62,000 nt of DNA from Glandiceps talaboti. Lineage: Eukaryota; Hemichordata; Enteropneusta; Spengelidae. The translations under genes and the position numbers were made by a program. The stretch covers positions 15,690,461 through 15,752,460 of the forward strand of contig NC_135561.1 in NCBI RefSeq assembly GCF_964340395.1. Reading direction: 5' to 3'. The notes under the pieces were generated by a model that did no database searches, had not been told where the DNA came from, and worked only from the letters and a program-made list of their open reading frames with translations. Positions 48,092 to 62,000 of this stretch are shown here, piece after piece (position 1 is the first letter of the stretch; each line of letters starts with the position of its first letter).

Positions 48092-49510
48092 TATATTTTT
48101 AGGTACGTACAATAAATTACGTTATCGGATCATTTATAAGTAATATCCTATACCAGGTTTGAGTCCAGTCAATTATAAGTGATGGTTAAGTATATATTAG
48201 TAAGTAGAATAATTTGAGTACTTTTCATAAAAAAAATTACACCCAAAAATTATTTCAACTCTGCTTGTGCCTTTAACAATATAGGAGTAGAAATTTTACA
48301 TGCAATACAGTCACTTACGATAAGTCAAATCATGATGTCTTGAATGAAAATCTTTCAAACAGGTGGAGGAAAGATGCAAAACAAACACTTCACTAGTGAA
48401 ATATGAGTACACAGTTGTGATATTTGCACTGAGTTGATTATACTATTTACTCTTATGACATTATAAGAATTGACATGACATTCCATGAGATGCCCACTGA
48501 TTTGAAAACAAACACAACAGTTACAATACTGTTCTAGTACAATCACTAACTAGCACAGGATGAGTGTATAAGCGGGTTTGTTTACTCAGGTAACTTAAAA
48601 CAACAATAAATGAGTGAATGTCTTCTATAACATTAAGATTGTCTTCTAGCATTGGTAGTTATATTGCATATTAGGGATTTCCTGAACAATTTATGATGCA
48701 TATCATAAATTATGTCATCGGATCATTTAAGGGTTGTTTCTTAATATCCACTTTGAGTTCAAACAATTGCAAATGGTGGTCAAGTATACTTTGGTAAGTA
48801 CAATACTGCGAAGACGTGTAAAAGTTATCTTGTGTCACTTTAGCGATTCAGACAAATGTCACTGATTTCAAATTAAGCAGAGCAAATATTTCAACAGGCA
48901 TCATGTTTTTACTAGATCAAGTATTACAGTAGCTGTAAGTTATATCATATCTGGCTAAAGACTTTGACAATAGCATAAGGAATTTTTTACTTGGTGCCAA
49001 AGAACAATATTGTGCATTTCAAAATACTACAGGAATCCAACGGAGAGGAAGAGAGAGAGAGAAAAAGTGTAGCTATAAATTCAGTTAATGTTAAAGGTGC
49101 ACAAGATATAGCTGGAGTAATATTATTTTTGATTACACAACCAACAATAATTTTACTTGAAATTGTTAAAATACCAAAGGTTAGACATTGTACATGTTCA
49201 TTTGTGGTCGATTGTATCCAGAGGTAGTACAGAAGCAGGTTGAAATCATGGAGACAATGACTTTTGGATGTGACAAAAAAATCAATTTGGATTTATTGTA
49301 CGATATGTATTGAGCTGAACAATTCTGTTTGCCCACAGATGATTCAACAATATGTGCAAACAGGGTGTACAATATTACAAGTAAGCCATTTTATTATAAC
49401 TAACAATTTCAAACAAGTGTTCTAGTTGCAACTAGTGCAGTAAAATGAAATAGAGTTTCATTTACAGACTTATTATATCTCTCAGCTTTTACAATTTTGT
49501 GCACTGTTTA

Positions 49511-49652
49511 AACAATAATGTACGCCCTCCAAGCCCATAATGGACGAAAGCAAACTTTGAACGACATAATGGGCGAGGCGACAGCCGAGCCCATTATGGA
49601 GTGCAAAGTTTGCTTGAGTCCATTATGGACTGGGAGGGCGTACATTATTGTT
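49511..49652. mobile_element. Foldback (MITE-like) element, 142 bp
   Basis: Almost entirely inverted repeat: arms of about 62 bp begin AACAATAATGTACGCCCTCC and end GGAGGGCGTACATTATTGTT. Inside, CCATAATGGAC and GCAAACTTTG recur on both arms around a GAGGCGACAGCC centre. No coding capacity. Confidence 0.85.
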
Positions 49653-50813
49653 ATTATTTTATAGTTTTGCCAATTCCAGTGCATTTGTAGACCGAGAAAC
49701 GCAAAACAACGTATAATATACACAGCGCTGAACATCGTCCACCATGTTCGGTCCGGAAGCTGAATACTAATCATAGCGACACACGTACGTACACGTACGC
49801 ACACATATACACTTCAATGAACTGCTGTGAACACAAATTTGTTTCATGAATGCATTGTATTTTTAAACAGTGGAAATGACAATCATAAGTAACAACATAC
49901 ATTTCGAAAAAATACCTTACGGACGTAAGCTTGTATTGTTATGCTCGTTCCGGGGCCGCGATGCCTAATAACGAAGTACATTATCAGTAATAATGTACAG
50001 CGATGACGTCACAAAATTCACTGGAATTGGTAATGCTATAATATAATATTGTTTAGATTATGTTTATATCAGAAGGATTCTGAAGCTGGGAATAAAAGAA
50101 AATCGTGCAATGACTCGTATTGAATATTTCTCTGAGACACTCTTGATCTCATCTATATATGGATGTATTGAATTAAACATTTTACCTGAACTTCCCATTT
50201 CTTTGTTTGTTTGTTTGTTTGTTTGTTTGTTTGTTTGTGTGTCTGTCTGTCTGTCTGTCTGTCTGTAATAGTCTTGGTTACCAGACTCGTGCTGTTTCCA
50301 GACTCATGATGTTTGGCAGTTTGGCAGTGTGCAAGAGTCTGGGTAACTTAGACTAACATATACATTGCATCAAAGGTCAATGAAAGTTGGTGTAATAAAT
50401 CATGTCACGTGATGGATACATTCTGTGCTTTGTAATTGGGGATTTCCATCATTGGGTGTGCATCTACCATTTATACTCACTTCGTTTGTATGCAATGTAA
50501 CAGATACTAGGCTAATACACACCCGTATGACACATCTAAATGCACATGCTCCATGTTAAGAGAGATATCGTTTGAGCAGTTCTGAGTATTTATCATAGCT
50601 GTTTTCAACAGAATGTGAACAGATTCGAGTACTTACATTGTTGCTAATTTATAAAATAGGTGAAATTTGCAATTAAATCTAATATATATGGCAAATACAA
50701 ACATGACAGATCTTTGGATCCGAATTTGAATGTTAATCCAAAATAATATTCAGTGTTTACCTGACCTAGCCTGGCCTGTACCTCGCCTGTACCTGTGTTT
50801 TGTACCGACCGAT

Positions 50814-51198
50814 ACATGCATACATACATACATACATACATACATACATACATACATACATACATACATACATACACATACACACACACATACATACATA
50901 CACACATACATACATACATACATACATACATACATACATACATACATACATACATACATACATACATGCATGCATACATATACATACATACATACATACA
51001 TACATACACACACGCACGCACACACATACACATACATACATACATACATACATACATACATACATACATACATACATACATACATACATTGTACATACAT
51101 ACATACATACACACATACACACATACATACATACACACATACATACATACATACATACATACATACATACATACATACATACATACATACATACATGC
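50814..51198. repeat. (TACA)n microsatellite, about 385 bp
   Basis: TACA tetranucleotides with CACA, TGCA and CGCACG interruptions. An interior stretch (CATGCATGCATACATATACA through CGCACGCACACACATACACA to the ATTGTACA patch) is closely matched at 54500-54640, so the two arrays share a common origin. Confidence 0.95.
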
Positions 51199-51273
51199 AT
51201 AAAATACATGTATTACAAAAATTGCAAGTGATAGACGATATAATGGCAGTGAGAAATTGATGGTTTGCTGTTA

Positions 51274-53812
<2,539 letters not shown>

Positions 53813-54283
53813 TTATAACAGCTGAGGACATAGATCAGAAACTGAATGCGAGTGTACCAAAACATACATAGAAAAAAACACCAGTTGGCACTAAATGACT
53901 TATTAAGCGTTATGTCAACTTGATTTACACTCCATATATATTGCTTCGTAAAACACAACATTTGAAAAGTTTGAATGGTGTATTTTATTTGCATGTAATT
54001 AATATGCTGTTTCTTTATGTTTGTCTGAAAGTTGTATTTTCTTAAAGTCAGTACTAAATACACTTCCATTGCAATGTAATTGTCATTTTCGTCACTACGT
54101 AATGATATGTATGTGTGTGTGTGTGTGTGTGTGACATTGAATGTTGATGTAGTTGTGCATTCAGTTTGTAGACGCGTGCCGGCTTCAATTGGAGGTCACA
54201 CAGGCGTCATAGACAACGAGTGTATGAATTTCTTCCTTGGGAGAATGTGACACTTTAGGTAGCCATATACACACACAAACACA

Positions 54284-54316
54284 CACACACATACATACAT
54301 ACATACATACATACAT

Positions 54317-54351
<35 letters not shown>

Positions 54352-54760
54352 TACATACATACATACATACATACATACATACATACATACATACATGCAT
54401 GCATGCATGCATGCATGCATGCATGCATGCAGACATACATACATACATACATACATACATACATACATACATACATACATACATACATACATACATACAT
54501 GCATGCATGCATGCATACATATACATACATACATACATACATACACACACACGCACGCACACACATACACATACATACATACATACATACATACATACAT
54601 ACATACATTGTACATACATACATACATACACACATACATACATACATACATACATACATGCATACATACATGCATGCATGCATGCATGCATGCATGCATG
54701 CATACATACATACATACATACATACATACATACATACATACATACATACATACATACATA
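54284..54760. repeat. (TACA)n/(TGCA)n array, about 480 bp
   Basis: TACA repeats with several TGCA blocks and a CA-rich patch. It directly abuts the left end of the Penelope-like palindrome. Confidence 0.95.
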
Positions 54761-55025
54761 GAAATGCATAAGGAACTAATAAACCAGTCCGTATATATAG
54801 CTGTTAAATCCGACGTTTCGAATAAATATTCTTTTTCAAAGGAAAAATTGGCGAGACAGAGAAATGCCAGGTGAAAACCCGAACATTTCTAAATATAATG
54901 GAACAAAACCGCGCGTGATATAAATAAACGGTTATACGTGGGATAAGTTCTTAAATTCGCACGCACCTAATAGAACCCAATAGAATACGCCTGAAATTTA
55001 AAAAAATACCCAATAATCATGATAA

Positions 55026-55505
55026 TTAGATTGGGAAAGACGAGAATAATCTATTAATTCCAAGGGGTTCCAGCGTTCCAAGACGGAAAATGATTTCTTC
55101 TTCCTTCAACCTCAAAGCTTTCTCATCACCAGAAACCTTACAAATTCCTGAAATGGACATATCTGATACATTATGATCGTTTGTAATAAAATGCATAGAT
55201 ACGGGATAGTTACGATTCCTTTGTCTGGTCAAACGGAGATGTTCCACGAAACGATCACCAAGACGACGTACAGTTGAACCTATATATAGAAAACCACATT
55301 TTTGACATGTAATGCAATACACTACATTAGTACTAATACAAGTAAATCTACTTGTAACAGGCACACTGTTCTTAGGGCCAAAAACATGATTAGTATTAAT
55401 AATGAAACCACATGTACAACATCGAGTACCAGCATTAACTTCCAATTCACGTTGTTCTGTACGTACCACCATATCTCTAAGACTGGTATCACGACGCCAA
55501 ACCAT
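55026..55505 (-). CDS. Penelope-like element GIY-YIG endonuclease fragment, left arm
   Basis: 159 codons from an ATG in the spacer to a TAA. A Cys-rich segment (CCTCGF) comes first, then NVVYCITCQKCGFLYIGSTV (the GIY-YIG core with its paired cysteines), RRLGDRFVEHL (the conserved Arg), SMHFITNDH, and a C-terminus with E..IIFRLGTLEPLGINR, which matches the end of Penelope-like element endonucleases. In a full element this domain follows the reverse transcriptase and nicks target DNA. The upstream reverse transcriptase is absent, so this is a fragment, not a host gene. Confidence 0.8.
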   Translation of the reverse strand: MVWRRDTSLRDMVVRTEQRELEVNAGTRCCTCGFIINTNHVFGPKNSVPVTSRFTCISTNVVYCITCQKCGFLYIGSTVRRLGDRFVEHLRLTRQRNRNYPVSMHFITNDHNVSDMSISGICKVSGDEKALRLKEEEIIFRLGTLEPLGINRLFSSFPI

Positions 55506-55540
55506 TAACAGCTTGGCGTCGTGATACCAGTCTTAGAGAT

Positions 55541-55987
55541 ATGGTGGTACGTACAGAACAACGTGAATTGGAAGTTAATGCTGGTACTCGATGTGGTACA
55601 TGTCGTTTCATTATTAATACTAATCATGTTTTTGGCCCTAAGAACAGTGTGCCTGTTACAAGTAGATTTACTTGTATTAGTACTAATGTAGTGTATTGCA
55701 TTACATGTCAAAAATGTGGTTTTCTATATATAGGTTCAACTGTACGTCGTCTTGGTGATCGTTTCGTGGAACATCTCCGTTTGACCAGACAAAGGAATCG
55801 TAACTATCCCGTATCTATGCATTTTATTACAAACGATCATAATGTATCAGATATGTCCATTTCAGGAATTTGTAAGGTTTCTGGTGATGAGAAAGCTTTG
55901 AGGTTGAAGGAAGAAGAAATCATTTTCCGTCTTGGAACGCTGGCACCCCTTGGAATTAATAGATTATTCTCGTCTTTCCCAATCTAA
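55541..55987 (+). CDS. Penelope-like element GIY-YIG endonuclease fragment, right arm
   Basis: 148 codons from the first ATG (the frame is open further back to the arm edge at 55513). It is almost the same protein as the left arm. Visible differences are CGTCRF for CCTCGF and LAPL for LEPL. The loss of one cysteine in the N-terminal cluster may affect metal binding. The core NVVYCITCQKCGFLYIGSTV, the Arg in RRLGDRF and the C-terminal Glu are kept. Confidence 0.8.
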   Translation: MVVRTEQRELEVNAGTRCGTCRFIINTNHVFGPKNSVPVTSRFTCISTNVVYCITCQKCGFLYIGSTVRRLGDRFVEHLRLTRQRNRNYPVSMHFITNDHNVSDMSISGICKVSGDEKALRLKEEEIIFRLGTLAPLGINRLFSSFPI

Positions 55988-56170
55988 TTATCATGATTAT
56001 TGGGTATTTTTTTAAATTTCAGGCGTATTCTATTGGGTTCTATTAGGTGCGTGCGAATTTAAGAACTTTTCCCACGTATAACCGTTTATTTATATCACGC
56101 GCGGTTTTGTTCCATTATATTTAGAAATGTTCGGGTTTTCACCTGGCATTTCTCTGTCTCGCCAATTTTT

Positions 56171-56203
56171 CCTTTGAAAAAGAATATTTATTCGAAACGT
56201 CGG
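56171..56203 (+). ncRNA. Degenerate hammerhead-like motif, right arm (mirror copy at 54810-54842)
   Basis: TTTGAAAA, then stem II GAATA/TATTC with loop TT, then GAAACGTCGG. The order core-stemII-GAAAC-GUC is that of a hammerhead ribozyme, and Penelope-like elements are known to carry hammerheads in their terminal repeats. However, the CUGANGA core is changed at two positions and stem III is only AC/GT, so activity is unlikely. Confidence 0.35.
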
Positions 56204-56284
56204 ATTTAACAGCTATATATACGGACTGGTTTATTAGTTCCTTATGCATTTCTTTATACTACAGTCCTAGCAGCATTATATATA

Positions 56285-56315
<31 letters not shown>

Positions 56316-57952
56316 CATACATACATACATACATACATACATACATACATACGCCGTTTGTTTACATGTGCATTTTTATTTATATATTTATCTAATCAGT
56401 TTTCATCTGTGGTTATATTTTTAAATGTTATTCCTTTATATGTAGGTACACCTTGGTTACAACCAGACCTGGTTGGTGAGTTTGAAGTGCACCAGCAACT
56501 GCACTGTACAGGGAACAGGTATGTAGTGTCACTATTATATCGGGAATGACCCAACACAATATGATACGCATGCGCATGATAGGTGTTTAAACTCGAAAGT
56601 GGCGCTCTTATATCCTACCTTATGCAAAACACACTATGACCTCGTACCCTTAGGCGTTTAAGGACATGTCTGGTGACAAGAGATGAATGAAAGTTGATGA
56701 GACAGTCGTTATTCCTAAATCGACAGTTTGGAACACATGCTGTTTTCTGCATTTTACGTCCAGGTACGTGCGGAATAGTCAACCTGCGAAGTTTTAGCGT
56801 TGAATTCCTTGCACAAGAGTCGTATTTGGGATATTTAGCCCAGGTTATTCAAACACTGTCAGTACTGCCGAGACCTGACCTCTACACACTTGAATAGTTT
56901 CAACAATATTCTTCTTATCTACAAGGGCATCATAATAGCGTAAGCAGTTCGGTGGTACTGTGTGATCTACGGTGTCACCAGCGTCAGGGTCAGAATAGAT
57001 TTATAGAAATGTTATCGGTGTACCTGTGGTGGGTTTACTCCAAGACAATTAATTTTACTACACGGAGATGTGCAGTTCTTTTGGTATGTTTTTTTTTTCA
57101 GTTCGTCCATCTCGAATACATGTACAATATATACGAGAATATGTATTTCATGAGCATATATACTAGTATATATATGTCAGATGAAATAGTCTGAAAGGGG
57201 TTTGATAACGTGAACGACAAGTAGACGTGTGCTGCGAGAAACGTTTTTGGTATCGCAGTTCACAGACAAGACGTAGACCAGCACCGGGTTTTGTTCCGAC
57301 ACAGACAAGTGTGTTACTTGTCCGTGGTTCCGAGGAGTTACAGGGGGATTTCGAGCTCGGTCACTGTCTCTGGTAGGCTCCACACTGGTGTCTTTTCTTC
57401 CTTATCTGTGCACAGTCACAATGTGATCGCACCGAGCCAAACATTGAGCAGAGCAACCTTTTGATTTTGCGCTCAAAAGACACCGTGGTGACGGTCATGT
57501 AGCACCACTTCTTTGTTGCATGTAGAAGTCATTGTACAGACAGCAAAATATATCGTGGCGAGCTAAGTTGTCATTGCTGCGAGCAAAACACATCACAGCA
57601 GCCGATTGTACGTTACTAGCCCACGGTACGTTTGGTATTCTTTTCATTAAAATAGTTTACAATATCTCTTTGTGCAAAGGTAAGCATTCCAGTACGTGGC
57701 TAGACTTTCATTGACGATTTTAACACCGTGACAGGTGGAAAGGGCAATTTTCTTTAGAAATTCCTACATCTTTTTAGGGAGCCTTCACAATTACAAGGGG
57801 GAGGGCCTGGGAAATCAAGTCTGTGTGTTTAAAATATTACCCCTCCCCACCACCACCCCTTTCGCTGGGTTAAAAAGTGACCCTCCCTCAATTATCTTTC
57901 TGTGAAATATGACCTCCCGTTCAAATGTTTTGAAGAAAAGATAGTTTTATTG

Positions 57953-58066
57953 GCGTAGTCGTTAGAGCTCGGTTTTGGGCTGTTTTCGTTCGGGTAGTTG
58001 CAGGAAAAATGACAAAAATACCGACAAATACTATAGCTCAGCTGGGGACGTGGATTCGATTCCTAC
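57953..58066 (+). repeat. tRNA-derived SINE-like head
   Basis: GGCGTAGTCGTTAGAGCTCGG resembles a tRNA A box, and GTGGATTCGATTCC (58050-58063) is a good B box. Their spacing of about 85 bp is longer than in a tRNA. No tail is identified. Confidence 0.35.
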
Positions 58067-58630
58067 ATGTGTCACTTGTCTTTCCTCATTTATAGCAAGT
58101 TCATAAAGTCTTATGGTGAGTTTCCTTCACTTATAGCAAATGACAAATACCGACATGTTTAGATATCAAAGTCACGTGTTTGGCCTGCTGGATAGAGGAT
58201 GTCAACGTGCGCGGGCACATTCCATTGTCTTTCACGTTTGACGTTTTGTTCTGAACGCGTAACTAAACACAACTTTGTACGCCTCATTACGTGTACGCCT
58301 GCATGATAACGCTTGAAAGCATATGTACGCGTTCTAACATGTATCTATATATACCTCCTTAATTCTAACTGCTGTGTCAGGGAGTTTTTCTTTTACACCA
58401 TCATGTTATAGTACATGCGGCACAATAACTCGGTCACCAGAATTTACGGCGGTGGGGGGGGTGGAGTTGGGAATTGTTTTTTCTTTGGGGGGGGGGAGCC
58501 CTTGGGGGTTATCATGGTCTGAAAGCCTAGGGGAACCACGAAATGATTTGAACCTTTGAACCATATTACACTTATTGTACGGTTGTTTACAAATTTGGCA
58601 ATATTTCGCAATAAGTTCTTAACCCCTATT

Positions 58631-58838
<208 letters not shown>

Positions 58839-59880
58839 CGCAATCACTTTGCATTGACAACTAAATTGCACATGTTATGACCAGGCTGTCAGACTATAGT
58901 ATCGCCATTTTAACCATTCATTCTCTTTTATGGTAAGTTTGGAAATCAAATAGAAGCCCAAAATTTACAACACTTCTTTAAAAATGACAGACCTTTTGAA
59001 AAACTGAAGAAAAGAATCACAGCTAGAAATAAATCAATCGATCAATCTTTATTATACTCAACACACTAGTGTTTAGTAGAAATCAGGCAAAAAACAAATA
59101 TGTCTCCGACCGACCCTAAATTAACCCTCCGACCCTAAACATTCTTTAAACATTTAAAACAAAAAGATGAGAAATTATTTGTCTTCTCGACGTTCATGTG
59201 CACGTCTGTTTTCTTTCTCCAGTGATACCTGTACAAACTATTAAATAAGGGGTATTCTGACCGACATTTTGCTTGGTTTAGGTTGGAGAAATATTTCTCA
59301 AAAATAAAAACAATTCAAAAAGACAAAATAAAATAAATCCCAACCTACCTAAGATCTGAGGCCATGTCATCGAAAAAACACAATTATTTTGTTTGATTTT
59401 AACAGTAAAAATGCACGAAATTAGAAGAGAAATGCAGGTCATCGCTGCCATTTTGTATTATGCAAGGGTGAACACCATTGAGTGCGGTCGGATGGCGAGT
59501 ATTTCATTTTGTGACTTTTGTATTATACTAAATTTCTCGTAAAAGGGTCACAAAACCAACTGAATTTTTACCAGACCATTTTGAATTATGTTGAGGAAGG
59601 CAAGTGCTGGCAAAATCGTATATTTTGGGATGTGAAGTAAACCTGCCTTACAATAGCTGGCGAACCATATGTTACGCTGAGGTTTGGTTGGTTGGTTGGT
59701 TGGTTGGTTGGTTGGTTGGTTGGATGGTGGGGCAATATGGTGGACATTTATGAATTTCACTGATAACATCTACAAAGAACAGCCTGCCGAGGAGAAAGTG
59801 TTGACGTTGTCCATAAGGGACTGTTGATCGACAACAATTATTCTAGAATCTTAACATTGTTCTGTTTTATCTTTCTATAG

Positions 59881-60194
59881 AGTATCAAAATGTATGAACA
59901 CCAAGATCTAGAAGTGCAATGTGCGACAACAAGCGATTTTGAAAATGTCCAGAAAAATGTGAACTATAGCTGTGACAAATATCTCAATGATGATTAATAC
60001 TCGTTCTATATTGAAAACATACGGTACAACCGATTACTACTATAACCTTATGTACTGAGAAAAGACACTCCGATAAGACTGAGTTTTGGTCGTTGAAAAG
60101 GTTTCACGGTTCGATTGTATGCGAAAAAGGCTTACAGACGGAGATACTATATTAATCCTATTTTACCAAAGTCGGTTCGTTATACACGTTAACC
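59881..60194 (+). promoter_or_regulatory. Conserved 5' flank / probable 5' UTR of gene 4
   Basis: Counterpart of the gene 3 flank, with the same blocks in the same order and a T-rich tract ending CTATAG just before 59881. Conservation of non-coding sequence between the two youngest copies may reflect recent duplication, shared regulation, or both. Confidence 0.5.
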
Positions 60195-61578
60195 ATGGAG
60201 ATTCCTTCCAAAACAAATGAATATGGAAGTGTGCAGACTGAACGGCCTATTTCTGGAAATGACAATACACTTAATGGCAGTTCCAGAAATGAAAGTAAAA
60301 GTGGTTTTACAAAAGTACAACGAATAACGTTATTGAGCATTGCAATGGCGAATCTGGCAGACTTGGCTAGCTTTAGTATCATGGCACCTTTCTTTCCCTT
60401 AAAGGTAAGAACAACTTGTTAAAAATTTCACTATTTTTTTTGCTTCGTGCTACATCAGGAGAACAGAATAGCAGCAAATTGCAGTACAGTTATACCGAAA
60501 ATGGTGTAAAAACTCAGATTAGATCTGATTACGCGTGTGTTTATGAGGGGGGGGGGGGCATTCATTCCATAATTTGATTGAAAAACATTGGCATATATTC
60601 ATAGGATAAAAATACAAACCACAGAATCATGTTACGGAACAATGAGAGTGTATCATTTTGGAAAGTATTATGGCACTTTACCTCTATATCCAGATATAGA
60701 ATTATTCTTACGAGGAAACTTGTAAGTATACAATATCTAAAGTACCACATCCTGATAAAAGGTAGTCATTGTGCATACACATTTATCAAATATTAAGAGA
60801 GTGTGTTGACTGTATGCTCCCCAGGGAGTTGAGAAAGTGTAAAGAGCCGTTATGCCGATATAGATCCGAGCCAGGGGTAATAGTTGTAAAGCGCTTTGAG
60901 CACATTACAGAGTAGGAAAGTGCTATAAAAAATATAATGGGTACAGATCACTAATTGTTACTTCCTTCTAAGCTTTGCATTATTCTGGGTGACTCAATTG
61001 GTGAACAAATGATTATAAATTTCACTTCTTTTTTTATTCTTAAATATATCCATGTGGTAAAAACTAAAGGAACATAGACCAGACGGTTTTAGTTTATTAC
61101 TCTGTAACATTTGCTGAATTATTCAATGCCAGAACAGTATGATAAGATTGATTTTCATCAAATGAAGTGGTCACCCTAGCGTCAAACAAAATGGCTACCC
61201 TTGCGGCAAGTCGTACAAACATGACACTGATATTAGTGAAGATGTGTTATTTTAGAACGACACCATCTTGGGATACAATTCATTTATTTTTTCCCATTTC
61301 TTCCTTCTTTGTTTCCCATTTCTTTGTTTTTTAATGTGTATTTCTTCGGTATTTAAATGAAATAAAACATTTTTTGAAAAAGAGAACAATTATGAAGTGA
61401 TGAGGCACAAATATAATATTAACGACAACATGTAACATGAAATGTCTATATTAATATAACTACATCCATAATTCTTTTTCAGGCCAGTGAAATGGGAGCT
61501 TCTGATTTAATAATTGGTATGATCTTTGGAATTTTTGCACTTATTGGATTTGTATCTTCTCCAGTTTTAGGAAAATTT
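60195..61578 (+). CDS. SLC18B1: SLC18B1-like MFS transporter, gene 4 (exons 1-2, runs off the right edge)
   Basis: Exon 1 60195-60404 (210 nt, 70 codons) and exon 2 61483-61578 (96 nt) have the same lengths, phase 0 junctions and splice sites as gene 3. Exon 1 encodes MEIPSKTNEYGSVQTERPIS..., a polar tail, then TM1 with ADLASFSIMAPFFPLK; exon 2 encodes ASEMGASDLIIGMIFGIFAL and then the end SSPVLGKF of motif A. Remaining exons lie beyond 62000. Homology to gene 3 continues through the 5' flank (from about 59850) and through intron 1 into intron 2, so this is a recent direct tandem duplicate about 25 kb from its partner. The start codon matches gene 3 exactly in position relative to the conserved flank. 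Confidence 0.9.
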
Positions 61579-62000
61579 GTAAGTGGTCTTGTTTATTGAG
61601 ATATTTCAAAATTGAACATAGAGAGATGTTGAAAAAAAAATTCTGGAAAATGTTGAAGGAATTGTAAATGTAAGAGAACTGCAATCAGTGTTAACCAGAA
61701 CCCTTGAGTTTGTTCCACCCCCGTATGTAAATATTTTATAAAAGTTCATCACATACATATTGTTTTGTCAAATGGAATACTACGGTTACTAGCCTGTACA
61801 GAGTCGAGATCAATAGTTCAATGTAGGATAAACTTTTACTTTGGGGCGCGGGGGTGAACTATGTTTTAGTTCTCTTCCTACAAATCAATTTTACTCTTAA
61901 AAGCATCTGTCTAGTACCCCTAACTACAATATTTCTAAAAATCCATATTGAGAAATGGACGAATTTTCGCTATAGTAAATGGGTGGTACTATAATACATT

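Larger units (their letters stand above)
48092..51273. other. Intergenic region downstream of gene 3
   Basis: No genes recognised. It contains the foldback element at 49511-49652, TTTG/TCTG repeats at 50199-50267, and a TACA array from 50814 to 51198. Confidence 0.6.
54761..56252. mobile_element. Palindrome of two diverging 5'-truncated Penelope-like elements
   Basis: Arms 54761-55500 and 55513-56252 (740 bp each) are reverse complements with only a few substitutions and no net indel, around a 12-bp spacer. Each arm carries, from the centre outward, a GIY-YIG endonuclease frame, a 3' untranslated part and a terminal segment ending AAGGAACTAA.../...TTAGTTCCTT. The outer ends face TACA arrays (54284-54760 and 56287-56352). 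No reverse transcriptase is left, so both copies are 5'-truncated and cannot move by themselves. Substitutions between arms argue against a simple assembly artefact. Confidence 0.85.

Noticed and set aside
54761-56252. Palindrome as a pure assembly artefact
   Set aside because: The arms differ by several substitutions, some changing residues, and the structure fits known Penelope-like arrangements. It still deserves a long-read check.

Overview
The window looks like nuclear DNA of an invertebrate animal. Every recognisable gene is split by GT-AG introns, the base composition is AT-rich, and simple-sequence arrays (TACA, CAGA, TA, CA, GAA and TC repeats) are extremely abundant, as are foldback and terminal-inverted-repeat elements and Penelope-like retroelement pieces. 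I cannot fix the phylum from sequence alone; a marine deuterostome or lophotrochozoan would fit.

The only cellular genes I recognise form a cluster of four paralogous major-facilitator (MFS) transporters of the SLC18B1 type (vesicular polyamine transporter family). They are arranged minus, minus, plus, plus. Gene 1 (minus, coding exons 1388-12062) has exons 1-10 and 12; exon 11 was not found. Gene 2 (minus, 22441-31321) has exons 4-13; exons 1-3 were not found. Gene 3 (plus, 34975-46856) has all 13 exons and an uninterrupted 474-residue reading frame. Gene 4 (plus, from 60195) shows exons 1 and 2 and leaves the window on the right. Exon lengths and splice phases agree almost perfectly between the copies (for example 96, 74, 148, 69, 91, 134/137, 99, 92/95, 96, 75 and 144 nt for exons 2-12), so the joins can be made with confidence. 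Genes 3 and 4 also share upstream and intronic sequence and are the youngest pair. Genes 2 and 3 are head to head.

Region by region: 1-12062 is gene 1, with a 44/56-bp minisatellite beside the place where exon 11 should be and a purine-only GAA/GGA tract of about 620 bp in intron 1. 12063-22440 is intergenic and holds a 42-bp VNTR (about 21 copies, each with an ATTGG/CCAAT box), a TIR element with nested hairpins (19943-20989), a duplicated segment split by an insertion, and a CTCF-like site. 22441-31321 is gene 2, with two copies of a foldback repeat in its introns. 31322-34974 is the head-to-head spacer. 34975-46856 is gene 3; its introns carry a retroelement-like family whose ends abut (TA)n arrays, including two copies of a hammerhead ribozyme that retains every core position. 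46857-60194 is intergenic: foldback elements, a 2.5-kb TIR element with TTA target duplications, and a 1.49-kb near-perfect palindrome made of two diverging 5'-truncated Penelope-like elements that each retain the GIY-YIG endonuclease domain. 60195 to the end is the start of gene 4.

The most noteworthy non-genic observations are the paired hammerhead ribozymes and their (TA)n-anchored carrier family, the Penelope-like palindrome, and the loss of specific exons from two of the four transporter copies.
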